DNA from: Atopsyche davidsoni
Lineage: Eukaryota; Arthropoda; Insecta; Trichoptera; Hydrobiosidae
Assembly: GCA_022113835.1 (NCBI GenBank)
Contig: JAILWY010000027.1
Span: 932,501 to 996,500, forward strand
DNA length: 64,000 bases
Direction: 5' to 3'
The position numbers were made by a program, and so were the translations under genes. The notes beneath the pieces were generated by a model. It made no database searches. It had not been told where the DNA came from and saw only the letters and a list, made by a program, of their open reading frames with translations. This document shows positions 1-12,300 of the stretch, piece after piece (position 1 is the first letter of the stretch; every line of letters starts with the position of its first letter).

Positions 1-2958
1 ACCGACTGATGTAACATTTGGTTTTATTTTAAAAAATGTAGAAAAAAGGAAACATTAATTTTATTTATTAAAAAAAGATGTTATTAATATATTATATAAA
101 ATTTGATTGTCACTTTCGTAAATATCAAATCATATTTTGAACAATTTAATTGATATTTCACCCGAATTCAAACCCAGGACGAAAAAATATATATGTATGG
201 ATTCTTAGTGTTTATGCTGCAAAAATTATTAATTTTATTATCAATAGATAACATTTTTTTTAAATACTTTTAATAAATATAAAATTTATTCAATTTGAAA
301 TTTTTCCATATAAATATACTATATATGATTCGAGATTCATGGTCGTACGACTTAGCGATTCTTAGCATCGTAGTCAGGGTTAAGTGTAGACGTCAAGGGT
401 AGGCTCCTATCCAGATGTAGATTGACAGCAACTAATGATGAGCCTTAGTAATTATTAACATTTTATTTATGAACGCTTTTGGCATTGACAGATGAAAGTG
501 AGAATTTCACACATACTTCCATTTATGGTATATCTATATAATTGCTAATTGTATAATGATTATTGTTTATACACTATAAAATTATTTCAAATTATTTAAT
601 GTCGTTTTTTTTTAAGGAAGAGTTTGTATTTTACAATTGGGTAATTTTTTTGCAGTAAAAGTTATTAATGAATTCAAGGATATTTATTAATCAGCAAAAA
701 AGCTACCTTCGATTATTTAATCAAAAATGATAATATCTTGACCACAGAATTGTATAAAATATCTATGTATTATTAAATGTTAAATATAAACAAATATATA
801 TTTGTTTGGTTTCGATATTTGATAGTTATGAAATGAAGTTGTTTTCATTTGGTCCTTCTGTCTAGTTACCAACCCTTTCGTCTTGCCTCTATTCGATTAT
901 AATCTTTATATCCAAGATTGGATAAATATATCTAATATTTTAATTTATAATAAATTAAACATGTCGTGTTCATTTTGATGTCATGCAGATTCAGTACCTT
1001 TTGTCTGGTTAGTGAATAAGAGGCTTTTGTGGAATCAACGTGTTTTGCTTGGTTATTGTGCAAAGGAACTGAATAATTATTTTTAGTCAACAGTTGGCAA
1101 CAACCTTGTGCAATGGACAGGTAATGGAACATATTATTGAATGTGTTTTATTGGGTTTATAAAAAATGGACGATGTTTAGCACGAACAAAAGAGATCGTC
1201 AGAAACAGCATGTCGGCAGCGAGGATTCCTTGATTAGTTTCTAATCGATTATGATTTATTTATTACATACAGTATAAGCCTAGCAGATTACCAAAAATAA
1301 TTATGCAACTACTTAATCATTATCTATAGATCTTTCAGGAGTCAGACTTTTCAGAGAAAAAATATACCAAAACTAAAACATTTTACCTGCATAAAATGAA
1401 ATGAAAGTTAAATACCTACATTAAAATATAATATCCTGTTTTGAATTTCATCCATCAACTTGAATACAATACAATTAAAACATCTATTGTACATTTTTTG
1501 TTAAAAAAAAAAAAACAAAATATTACTAATTCTCTTTATATATTCTGTATTATATTTCATCCCTTAATTTTATAAATCCCAGTGTTTTCCAGCAGCCATC
1601 TATTTTCAAAAACTTTTTGAAACATCCCTCGCAAAAATCACAATAATATTCTGTTTTTCATTTCATCCGTCTAATTAGCTGCCGCACTATTCAATGTTAA
1701 AAACCTGATAGTACATCACTCTAAATAAAAAAAAAACACATTATATCAATTCTCATTAAATATTCTGTTTTTCATTTCATTCGTCAACTTGGCCGCAAAT
1801 ACAAGTACGCGTCAAATTGTTTACACAATCGATTCAACAAATTCTCTTATAAATCCACATCGAAGGTATAAATAAAATTGCTTCTTTCTAAATATTATTC
1901 AAAATATTTTTAATTAATTAAGCGCTTCAATTGATCGATTAATTGTATGTTTTCAAAATACGGCGTACACAGGGAGCTTAAACCATAATTTTCCTGCTGA
2001 AAAAATCACATAACCTTCACAAGAAGTTCTCAGTAATTCAGTTAATATATGCAGTCTGATAGGTAACCAAAATTGCAATCTATTGTTCATTTAATAATAG
2101 ATTGCTATGTTTTATTATTTTTAATCAAATAAAGACGATAAAATAATGCATAAAATGATTTAATAATTCCTCGTATGTGAACAGTTGTGCCAACTGTCGC
2201 AATTATTTTTGCCATACGACAGCTTACAGCGATTTTATTTCATAAAAATATCTAATTAATTAATTTTGCTATTGTATTATTATTTTATAAAATAAAAATA
2301 AATGACGAAAATCGGTGTAATGCTCTAATAAATAATTTTTCTATTATTTCTAAATATAAAATTACTTGCTATCAAAAGTAAATACCATTTTGACATTACT
2401 CATAAAAACAGATTTTTTTTAAAAATATTTCTCGATTTTAAAAATACTGCTTAGTGTATTTTGCGTCCAAGCTCATGTGATAACCTAAACTACTTTTTTT
2501 CATTCAGGTTGGTAAAAAATGAAACTCGTTTATGTTCTGCTAAATGTATATTTTTTTCAAAGGACATGATTGTCTCCACCGGGACGTGCCCGATTCGCGC
2601 AAGTACAACCTTTGTCAGTTTGTCTTATAACATGTTTTAATTTAGATAAAAGAAATGACATATTATTAAATAATAATGACCACCTTGCAAGGTCACTTCT
2701 ACTTGAAAAGTGCTCGTTTTGAAAGAGCGGGACGGACACAGTTATTTAAAACGCTCTCGCTCACTCCTTGTTGCCCAACAACAGTGCCATGTATTTGAAT
2801 CAAAAGGATAGGATTTAAGGAACGCAGCACTATGCATAGCATACCAAATATGCTACACATTACTCAACCGCTTAGGAAGATATCATGTTTATCTGATGTG
2901 AGAGTGACCACAAATTTATTCGATTTGGGGAATATGTGTAATTTTTATTGATAATATA
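1..2958. other. AT-rich intergenic flank
   Basis: No open frame here looks like a real exon: the short frames have no recognisable domains and no consistent splice context. The stretch holds a degenerate tandem array at about 1425-1795 and runs up to a mariner-like element. A minus-strand B-box-like sequence near 158-178 hints at an old SINE tail but is too weak to call. Confidence 0.6.
1425..1795. repeat. Degenerate tandem repeat, ~110-bp period, about 3.5 units
   Basis: The phrase AATATTCTGTTTTTCATTTC or a close variant recurs at about 1430, 1541, 1646 and 1764, a spacing of roughly 105-117 bp. It is usually followed by a CATCCRTCAACTTG-like phrase. Units 1 and 3 also share the preceding A-tract and a TACTAATTCTC / ATCAATTCTC phrase. 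Substitutions and indels are frequent, so this is an old array. Read directly; no alignment was run. Confidence 0.55.
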
Positions 2959-3521
2959 CAGTGTGTCCAAAAAGAGTATCGGGTATTTGTTAGTTCATTA
3001 AAACAAAAACTACTCGTAATCAAGTATTTTTTTTATTGTTGATTATAAGAATACAAAATGGAAAATTAATTCAAAAAGATGATGTTATCCAAATGGTGAC
3101 CGTTACCCTGCTGGAACTCTTCTAATCTGGAACGAAGATTGCTGATAACACGCTGACACATAGCCCTCGATATTGCTGCCATTTGTGACCTGATGTTTTG
3201 TTTCAATTCCTTTAGGTCCATCGGATTATTTTCATAAACCCTACTTTTAAGGTATCCCCATACGAAATAGTCAAGAGGGCTAAGGTCGGGACTTCTGGGA
3301 GGCCAGTTGATGTTACCTCTACGTGAAATGACCTTATTAGGGAATAATTCGTTAACAGCTTCGATTGATTGCTTGGATGTATGGCAAGTACAAGTCTTGT
3401 TGGAACCACGTTTTTGAGTTGAAACCTTGAAACTCCTGCAATTCTAGGCCCAAAAATTTATGCAGCATATCGCAATAACGGCCACTAAAACAAATACCCG
3501 ATACTCTTTTTGAACACTCCA
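2959..3521 (-). mobile_element. Deleted Tc1/mariner-superfamily element with ~30-bp TIRs
   Basis: Near-perfect terminal inverted repeats bound the element: the left end reads GTGTCCAAAAAGAGTATCGG and runs on to TATTTGTT, and the right end is its reverse complement with few mismatches. TA dinucleotides flank both sides (2957-2958 and 3522-3523), as expected for a TA target duplication. At 563 bp it is about half of a full mariner. The minus strand keeps only the C-terminal part of the transposase, so the element is a non-autonomous deletion derivative. The class assignment is firm; the exact family is not. Confidence 0.85.
3066..3408 (-). pseudogene. Mariner-like transposase C-terminal remnant
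   Basis: The minus-strand translation contains the family hallmark NWPPRSPDLSPLDYFVWGYL (the last catalytic Asp of a mariner-type DDD/DDE triad lies in SPDLSPLDYF). It then runs through a plausible C-terminal helix rich in Arg and Glu to a stop at 3068-3066. Upstream, WFQQD (the second catalytic Asp region) is followed by a frame disruption and a short deletion before EAVNELFPNKVISRRGN resumes. The N-terminal DNA-binding half and first catalytic Asp are missing. This is a dead gene inside the 2959-3521 element. Confidence 0.8.
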
Positions 3522-3843
3522 TAAATCTTTATATATTTATTGTGACAAAGCGGAGTGAAATTAATATTTTTTTACCGGATGAAAAAACGGAATCATTTGA
3601 TGGAAATATAATTAAATAACGATCGGCCGCTTTGTATGGCTCGCGGCACGTGGGGTTCATGTCAGACAACGTGATTCCTCTTGATTGCCGCCGCGAGCCA
3701 TCGCCATTGTTAACTTCTGTTTAAACGAGGTAAATTACCGATGAAAACACGGAGATAGACGCTCATGGACGCGTCCAGACCTAACCTCACCTGACGCGTC
3801 TCCCGAGTGATCTCGATTCATAGCGATATGTATTATTTACGGC

Positions 3844-3853
3844 GTATAAATAG
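3844..3853 (+). promoter_or_regulatory. TATA-box-like sequence in a GC-richer patch
   Basis: GTATAAATAG matches a strong TATA box and sits in one of the few non-AT-rich stretches upstream of the transporter. An AGACG downstream-promoter-like pentamer follows within about 50 bases. In such AT-rich DNA a TATA match is weak evidence, so this is only a candidate start region for the transporter or another transcript. Confidence 0.2.
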
Positions 3854-4797
3854 TAGTGATAACTCGAGTTCTATTGGGTACCTGAGACGTATGAGCAAAG
3901 CACAGTCACAATGTCCCATAAACGCCTTTTACCGCTTGCCTACTTGCGTCTTACCTTGAGGCTACATAGTTTTTCAAAAAAGTGTAGTTACGAGTATAGA
4001 CTACTTTAAACATATCCGTCAAACTAATGAATTTTAATGCATAAAAAAATATTAAAATAAATAGCTCCTTCGTGAAACGACGAGAAGAAACTCTTTAAAA
4101 TTTACAGACTGCTGTGGGATTAAAACCCACTACTTGTTTGGCGGTTTAATAACTTAATATATAATACATCGTTTCGATTGTTTGGTGCGGATTTATTAAA
4201 TATTTAATGATGAGTATATTTTTTTCAAAAACATGGAGTTAACCATTTAACCAATATGTATAACAGATATTACAGAAGGAAATACTTTTTTGTTTAAATA
4301 TAAAAAAATTAAAAGAATTGATTGAGAGCAAATAAGTTTTTAATATTACAAATCCAATATTCTAAAACAGTAGGTAATTTCTAGGTACACTTAAAGCAAG
4401 TGTATTTATTTGCAAAAATAATTATTTGATAATAATAATACTTTTCCAGTAAATTATTTTAAAAAATCATGGTCACACCAATTGTGAACTACAAATTTGT
4501 ATACCGTAGATCCAAATTAGTAAAGGCTGTAATTTAATTTTAAGGTACAAATCAAATGCAAGGTCACTTTGACATATGTGTTTTTTATTTTTGAACAATA
4601 ATTGAGATTGCCTTCCTATAAATTACTATGTTTTAAAAAAGCTCTCTCTTTGCATTTATATTTTAATATAAGTTGAAACGTAGACATTAAAAAGCAATGC
4701 GGATAAAGTCTGTCTAGTTTGAATGTTCAGGAGAGTAAGTGGTTAAAGCAATTGAAACAGCTGATTTTGCCGAAAGAAAATCACTTTTTTTAATATG

Positions 4798-4852
4798 TGA
4801 CTGTGTGTGTGTGACTGTGTGTGTATGACTGTGTGTGTATGTGTGTGTTTTT
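4798..4852. repeat. TG-rich microsatellite
   Basis: Interrupted (TG)n runs separated by TGACTG and TATGACTG. The short plus-strand frame that starts here is a by-product of the repeat. Confidence 0.9.
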
Positions 4853-7094
4853 ACGTCTTGTATCATTATCATTCACAATGACAAAGCACACTCGTTCCTT
4901 ACATGTAACAGATACACATTATCAATGGGAATTGAGTACCCTATTAAATATTGTTTTATTATTATTATCTTGAATTTGAATGCAGTCATAGAGCCTCATA
5001 AAATTATATCATCGTGGTCGGATACCCAAACCACAAAGAGCCACGATTTATATCTCTGCTAATAATTATACGGACAGTAATACTAATTACAGGTAATAGG
5101 CAGAGTAGTGCAATTTGATGAAAAACAAAAGTAGATTAAATAAACACAAACTTAAATACTGCTTAGTCTCTGAAAAGATAAAATTTGCGATTTAACTTAA
5201 CGTTAAAAAAACTGTACGGATTTTACAAATATTGGCTTATGCTTATGACTTGTATATATTATTTATATAAATATGGTAGAAGAGATCATATTTACAGGAG
5301 AGATGACTTAGAATGTATGAATGAACTGCACATCTTACAGTCGGTTCAAGGAGATTCAAAGGCCTCTGTGATGATTGGCAATGCACCAAACTACAATCTC
5401 TAATTGTTCATTTACCCATAATTATTTTTACCACCAGCAATAATACCTTTAAATGCTTCTATTTAAAACTCAGTAATATTCGTGCATGCTATAATATTTC
5501 ACTTTGCGGTTGAATATCTTTTTCAATAAGCTTTATGTAATCATCAAAATCATAAATAAAAATTAACGATATTCATAATCTACAGCCTACAGGACGAAAG
5601 CTTAAACCCCAGCCGTGACATACTACTGATTGCAATCAAACGCATGCTGATATATTATATTAAGTCAGTGTTATTATAAATAGTAATATTTTATATGTTT
5701 AAAACCTTGAAATTCTTTGTCTGTAACAGAGTTTTTCGCGCGCACGAATCAATCCAACCAGATCAGAGCAAGTAAGCCATATTTTTACTAACGTATTAAC
5801 GCTTTAAATTTTAGCAGCAGATTTAACTGTATTTTCAATTGAGTTTGATAAAGTCGGTCTGAAACAATCGAGTAGCAAATAAAATCAGCTGAAGCGTACC
5901 GGAGACGAATTCTCCGTGTCCATGACGAACAGCACCACTGAGGGTCCTTCATCCAGCAGCTCTATACAATCCTAAAAAATGGCCGACGCACACAATGGCG
6001 CGACACTTTACGCAAATTGACCGCAAAGTGTTTTCAAAAGTGTCGCGTTTGTTATGATTTTACATCCTCGTTGATGCGTTTCCTATGATTTCAATGAGAC
6101 TTATAATTTTACGCAAATGATTTTTTTTTATTGTGACCTCGGAATGATTTTGATACGTGTTTTATTTTTAGTTACGCCCCTTTTTTACATTAAGCTTACA
6201 CTATATATATATAATAGTATTTTGATTTCAAAAGCTATTCAATAAACTGAAACTATGTCACGTTTTCCACAATATAAATAATCGTTACGCTCGTCGTGTT
6301 ATTATTTTACTCATCATTCCTCGCGAATTCAGAGTTTAATTTTTCATTATTATAGTTTTATTTAATTTTCAGATATTACAGTCTATTATACAGCAAGCAT
6401 TTTTACACGATTCTACTCATCAAATATTTTTCGAGCTGACATCAATGAGTGTTTCACTTTACGTTACTATTCTTATCTTTGATCTCGCAAACTCACCCTG
6501 CAATGAGTTTTATTTTACTTTACAATTAAATATGTTGGTATAGAATTTCCCTTGCCTTTAAGTGGAATGAACAATCTAGTTACTTTCACTTGCTGCTGTA
6601 TTTTTTACTGTTAACGTTGACATAGATTTGAATGATTACTATCCATAGTTTCACTCTCATTACAACCAGTCATATTATTACTGTTTATTTATCTTTGTAT
6701 AGTACACAAAGTTGCAGCTAACAGATCAGTTAATTTTCTTATTTATTATTTTCTACTGTTCCCGACAAATCACTTTTTTTATTTTTTAAAGTGAAACTAG
6801 AATCACAGAAAAACTGACAATTCACGATGTTTTATAAATTCATAAATGCATTATTCGTTTATTTCGCTTATGACAATACGAAAAATATTTTTTACTGCTT
6901 TCACATATAAACAATTTTTCTTCATGTTTTAATAATAAAAATTATTTTAAAAAATACCGATAATAAAAAATTTATGTGGTATAGTACAGTATTTTCAAAA
7001 GCATTAAAAATTATATTTATATATAAATATTTTTTACATCATTTCCATTGATATAGCAGGGATTTGAAATATTAAATTGCATTATTAACATCTA

Positions 7095-7456
7095 ATAATT
7101 TACATCCAAGGTGCAGTCATTTTATTAGCTTTAGTTTTAAAAAAAATGTTTATATCAGAAAGATAATAACATACAGTTGTTTTACAAACAATTAAGTTGA
7201 CATTGTTCATAAGCTTTATGTATATACTATATTAATAACGTATTCATACTATAAAAAAATCGTATTTAGATAACATTTTATAACCATTCACATCCGGTGT
7301 GCAGTCATTTCAGTAGCTTTAAATATATTCCTTACATTAATCATCCTTAATTTAAAAACTTACTATGCAAATGACATATTCACATGGTTTAAAAAATCAC
7401 ACACCCATAAGATTTGATAATCATTCACATCCGGCGTGCAGTAATTTCCCTAGAAC
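7095..7456. repeat. Three dispersed copies of a ~38-bp motif
   Basis: Copies at 7095-7133, 7280-7322 and 7417-7456 all carry CACATCCGGYGTGCAG or a close variant (the first reads TACATCCAAGGTGCAG), followed by TCATTT and, in two copies, TAGCTTTA. Their spacing (about 185 and 137 bp) is irregular, so this is a motif cluster rather than a clean tandem array. Confidence 0.6.
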
Positions 7457-8574
7457 TAATATGTTTTTTGGCCAAAAAATATGAGAAAATACTGTAAAAC
7501 TGAGTTGTGTCACAGTTGGCTTATTTCGTTCGTCTCGCCTCGTCACGAAGGACCTCTCCACAGTAGACCATCGTCTCAAAACAACAGAGACGGTCACAAT
7601 ACACGACAATATAATCTAATAAGACTTAAATGGGATTCATGAGACCACTCATCCACTTTAAGTCCGTAAAAAGTCTATGGCTAATTCGCTGCACGTTTAG
7701 AATATTCTCAAGAAACAATTTTCCCTCACGACACCTTTACTTCTAAGCTTGTACTTATTTATATAAGTACGTCGTTTGACTAATAGTAATTATATTTTTG
7801 ATTACTTTTAAAATATAAAAATAAACCACGATTATGAGGAAAGGATAATTTCATAAATTTTTAAAATGTGCAGATTTTCGTAGGTGTTTTTAAAAAAATT
7901 ACTCATTACAAAGCAAGTACGAGTATTAATGAATTAAGCGATCGATCTATTATTTTATATTTTAAAAATATTTTTGTTATATCAATTTTAAAAATAATAT
8001 TTTAAATAATAAACAGTACATTTTATATAAAAACTAATTTTATGTGGCAGCTAAGCTCAAGATCCACCTCTCTCTCTCTGTTATCGGGTGTTTCTTATAA
8101 TATTGATTTAATAAACAATCCTTTTATTTCATAAATACTTTATCGTATATAAAATAAACAATCCAGCTAAAATATTTATATTTTTACAGGTGTAACACAA
8201 GCAAAAGTTATTGATTTCATACTATTGTAAATATTTTATATTGAATATTTTTTAACAATGAATGAAATTTAATAAATACAACAAATTGGTCTCTAAGCAA
8301 TTAAAACTAAAACGGTGAAACAGTAGAAACTTTAATTAAAATTTTATTTTAAATAATTTAATTTAATTAAACATAACGACTACACTAACAATAGTGCTAT
8401 ATTTACAATAGATAGTTTGATTGATTAGTGTATTGTTTGCACTTCATTTTATGTCACTAAAAACAGTTTGGAATACAATTAACATTAAACCCATTACACA
8501 ACTCTTGTTGATTGTTGAATTTATTAAAATAATTGACATTCGAATCTCTTTGTTTTAGAAATATCGGTGACACG

Positions 8575-9396
8575 ATGACGGAATCAACGGAAGGAGCCAA
8601 CGTCACAAAGCCAGAAAAACCCACCCCTAACCCAGAAAAACCTCCCCAAGAAAAAGGAAAATCACAATCTCTACAATGGCAGACGAAATCCTTCTTAGAG
8701 AAGTTAAAAGAGTTCAAATCCCAGATAACAGTAGAGCCTATGCTCGCTTGCTACATCATGCCCAGCGTTCTGGCTTCATTGGCAACGCAGAATCTGAACT
8801 TAGAGAAAGCTTGCAGGGTCAATTTGCAATACGAAAAGCACGTCTGCGATGCACTTTCCATGCGAGACACAGCGAACTACACCTTTGAAGAAGGAGAAGT
8901 CCAGCAACTGGTCGCAACTATGCAGGGCTGGAAGACCATCCTCCAGTCTGCGCTGCCGTGTCTCCTCATTCTCTTCCTCGGAGCCTGGAGCGACAGGGTC
9001 GGCAAGCGGAAGCCCTGCATGCTTCTTCCGATCGTCGGAGAGTTCTTGACCAGCATCGGCCTTATCATCAACACGTACTACTTCTACGAGCTGCCCATGC
9101 AGGTTGCCGGTGTAACCGAGTCGCTTTTCCCTGCTTTGACAGGAGGTTGGTTCACCATGTTCATGGGGATCTTCAGTTACATTGGAGACGTGACCACTGA
9201 AGAAACTCGAACCTTGAGGATAGGGATCGTGAACCTCTTCTGTTCTCTGGGGGTGCCTGTGGGGATGGCTCTGAGCGGAGTGTTGCTGAAGCAGATAGGG
9301 TTCTATGGAATATTTGGAATATCGGCATCTCTTTACCTGATTAGTTTCTGCTATGGATATTATTTGATAGAAGAACCCGAGAGACCAGGAAAAGCT
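8575..9396 (+). CDS. SLC46-like coding exon 1
   Basis: Encodes residues 1-274: the N-terminal tail, the first helices, loop 1 with the NYT sequon, the SDRVGKRK motif and several more membrane segments. It ends after codon Ala (GCT) at a GTAAGT donor, phase 0. The exon itself begins at 8559 after TTGTTTTAG, so 16 nt of 5' untranslated sequence precede the ATG. Confidence 0.92.
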
Positions 9397-12300
9397 GTAA
9401 GTGTTCCAATAAACATTACAATAACTCATTTTTTAATAATGCAATACAATACAATAAAATTTACATGGCAATGATTGAATTAGTAAATTTTGTTTGAAAC
9501 CGTTGCACTTATTTACTAGATAAATATTTGACGACTCGCAGACATTCTTGACTCTAATATAGTACAAGTGAAGTATCTTGTTTTGTTTGTAAATACTCAT
9601 ATGAATATTTTTAAAGTATGTTCAACTTGACAAAAATGCAAATCATTGGCAATCGATGATTTTTAGTAATTTTTAATCCGTTTTATTAATAATAAAAAAA
9701 AACACATTTAAAACTTAAGGACCCATGATAATAAAAACATTCAAAACGGTACAACGCAAAAAAATGACATCATTTCACAACAGGCACAGATTCACAAATA
9801 TCGTCAGATAAACCATTCAAGAGAACAATGTTTCGAAAAAAATTCTCGTCGTTCCATATCATGAATATTTTTTATTAGTTAGATTATGAAAAATTAAGAT
9901 TTTATAGAATCGCTTTGGTTGTTGGTGATTGAAAATTCCTTAGTTGTGACCTACCCACCCTAGAGTTGTATGCAAAATTGTTACATTTCGCTTGATTTCC
10001 AGTCGTCTCAGACCGAGGTGACGGGCTGCTGCTCCTCGGTGAGGAACTTCTTCGACGTGGAGCACGTCAAGGAGACCTTCAGCGTGGCCTTCCGTAGCGG
10101 CGCGGGGAACCGCCGCATGAGAGTCATCATGCTGATGGTGGTGGTCTGCGTCGTCATCGGGCCCATGCACGGTGAGTGAAACCTTTTTTGCTTATCCCCA
10201 GCATACTTTTAGAGAAAGCATTGTGCTAGCCACGCATAATTTATTTCTTCTTTGCCAAGTGCTTCTTCTCAGAGGAGGTTGGTGAGCATATACTCATGCT
10301 GAACCGGTGTTCATGGTTTTCTAGTCTAGTCTAGTGTATTAGACTTTATTAGCTAGTGGGGGGGGGGGGGGTGGCTTTTGGCTTTTTTTGTGGAGGAAAT
10401 CCTCGAGGTTGAACTCTAAGAAGGTGTTGATTGAGGGGTTTGGAACTAAGTAGGTGAAGATTTGGAAGGAGGGACCTCTTGGATCGTTTTGATGTTGGTG
10501 TCTCTGTGGAGCTAGGCATTTTGGATGAACCTTGGGGCATTGAGTGCCTAGCGGAGGATTTTATTTTAGAGAGGCTTGTGTTTCTCAGATGGGATGTATT
10601 GAGTGAGGATTGGAAAATAGAGTAAAGGGTCTCCGGGTCTCCTTTCCTTACAAAAAATTGGCGTTTAGATCTGATACTCCTTCTGCAGCAAGCTACAGAT
10701 ACTTCTAGACCACATCTCTTCACAATCATTCCAAGTCCGCTACTCCATTATAGATCCTTTACACACGTTCAGGGATCGTTGAATTTGTAATACAGATAGC
10801 TCATTACTATAAAAGTCCACATTGAATTAATTTGCTCGCTCAAACAGCACGATTGTGTGAAATTTCGCAAGCACTATAAAAAATTGATCGCATTTGCGAC
10901 CGGGCGGTATGGCACAATGGCGCTAATCCGAAGGCGGCGCGCATTTTAATCCCATACCGGAAGTCCGACAATACCATAGACGCGGAGCAGAATGCAGGCG
11001 TCATTTCACGCCTGGCCTCACCTGGTCACCACTGCAAGGCCTTCTGGCTCCCCGTGCCTGCCAAGGGCTGCCTTGCATTTCACCATCATAATCCAGCGTT
11101 TTGGTTAGGTCACGATTTTTGGGTACACGAAAAACCTTACTTGTTTAATACGAGATAAAGTTGGATTTTTATTGGTGACCGGTTTTGCCAATCTTTCACG
11201 TTGGCATTATCAAACTGAATCAGTTTTGGCGAAACCGGTCACCAATAAAAAATAACACGTGAAAAAATCACTCGAGTATTTTATTTAAAATATTAAAACT
11301 GAATTCCACCGTGTACTCTCTGTCAAAAATATTGATTATTTAGATACAATTAGGTTAGGTTGGGTTAGATTATTATTGTTGGTTTTTGAAAATTCTTAAA
11401 TGCAGTTGCTTACTTCTTTTGTTGAAAAAAAAAATTATAGCAAAAACTTCCAAAATATGTAGTAGAAATCAGTTACTGTGTTTTTTTTAAGTATATGGAT
11501 AGAAACTTCGGTTCTTGATTACTGATGGATATAATCGATTTGATTTAAAAAATAATCTTATTTATTCTGGCTATCCGTTCTATTTTCGCGTTTATACAAA
11601 ATATATACATAATAAATAAAATTTAATCACTTGACCATCTATTTATAATATATATACTCACTAAATACTTTTTAATCAATTGAAGTTTTTGGAAACTAAA
11701 AATAGATTTTTTTAATAATAATATACATGAAGTCAATTTGCAAAATTTAATCAAGTATAGATCAGCTGATACGCTCAATTTTTTTTTATGGTTCAAACAA
11801 TAATCGATTACAACAAATCGATTTTTCGATTATGCCCATCCTTCAGAGCTCATGCGTTTTCCCCAACACTACTGACATTAATGAAATCCCGTATGAATCA
11901 GCTGCCATTAACATTGCATGATTAAATGAAGATAGTTTAATGAAGATAACATTATGTATGCCAATTATGTAATAATGCTTTTAATGCAACAATTGTTTTG
12001 TTAGATCAAACTAACGCGGATATTGTGATATCTTACATCTTCAGAGCAATTCAAACGATTAATTGTGATTTTCCGAAGTTAAATTGATTTGTTACCTTTG
12101 TTATCATTTTTTTAATTTTATTATACCAATGTTTATAGTTAAATTACAATGCCAATCCATTTTTATTATTTTGTTATTAATAAATAATTGGATACAAAAC
12201 TAATTCACTCAAAGGTACATTAGAGCATAAATAAATAACCAAAGCCCAAAGGAAAAGAAAATCCTCGTAAATAATCAGCGGTAAAAAATCAAATTCCAGA

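Larger units (their letters stand above)
3522..8558. other. Upstream flank of the SLC46-like gene; no coding exon seen
   Basis: AT-rich DNA with a GC-richer stretch at about 3620-3960. That stretch has a 12-bp inverted repeat (3636-3647 / 3690-3701) and a TATAAATAG at about 3845. It also holds a TG-rich microsatellite, an 11-bp inverted repeat at 5999-6047 and a three-copy motif at 7095-7456. A splice acceptor at 8557-8558 shows that a non-coding 5' exon of the transporter must lie somewhere upstream, but its donor and the transcription start could not be fixed. Confidence 0.5.

Noticed and set aside
8800..9429. 209-codon minus-strand frame across the first transporter exon
   Set aside because: Antisense shadow of the SLC46-like exon; no domain and no splice logic on that strand.
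10349..10729. 126-codon minus-strand frame as a gene
   Set aside because: It ends in the poly-G run, has no known domain and overlaps a dispersed repeat; more likely element-derived.
11351..11370. TTAGG-like telomeric repeat (TAGGTTAGGTTGGGTTAG)
   Set aside because: Only about three imperfect units; too short to claim an interstitial telomere.
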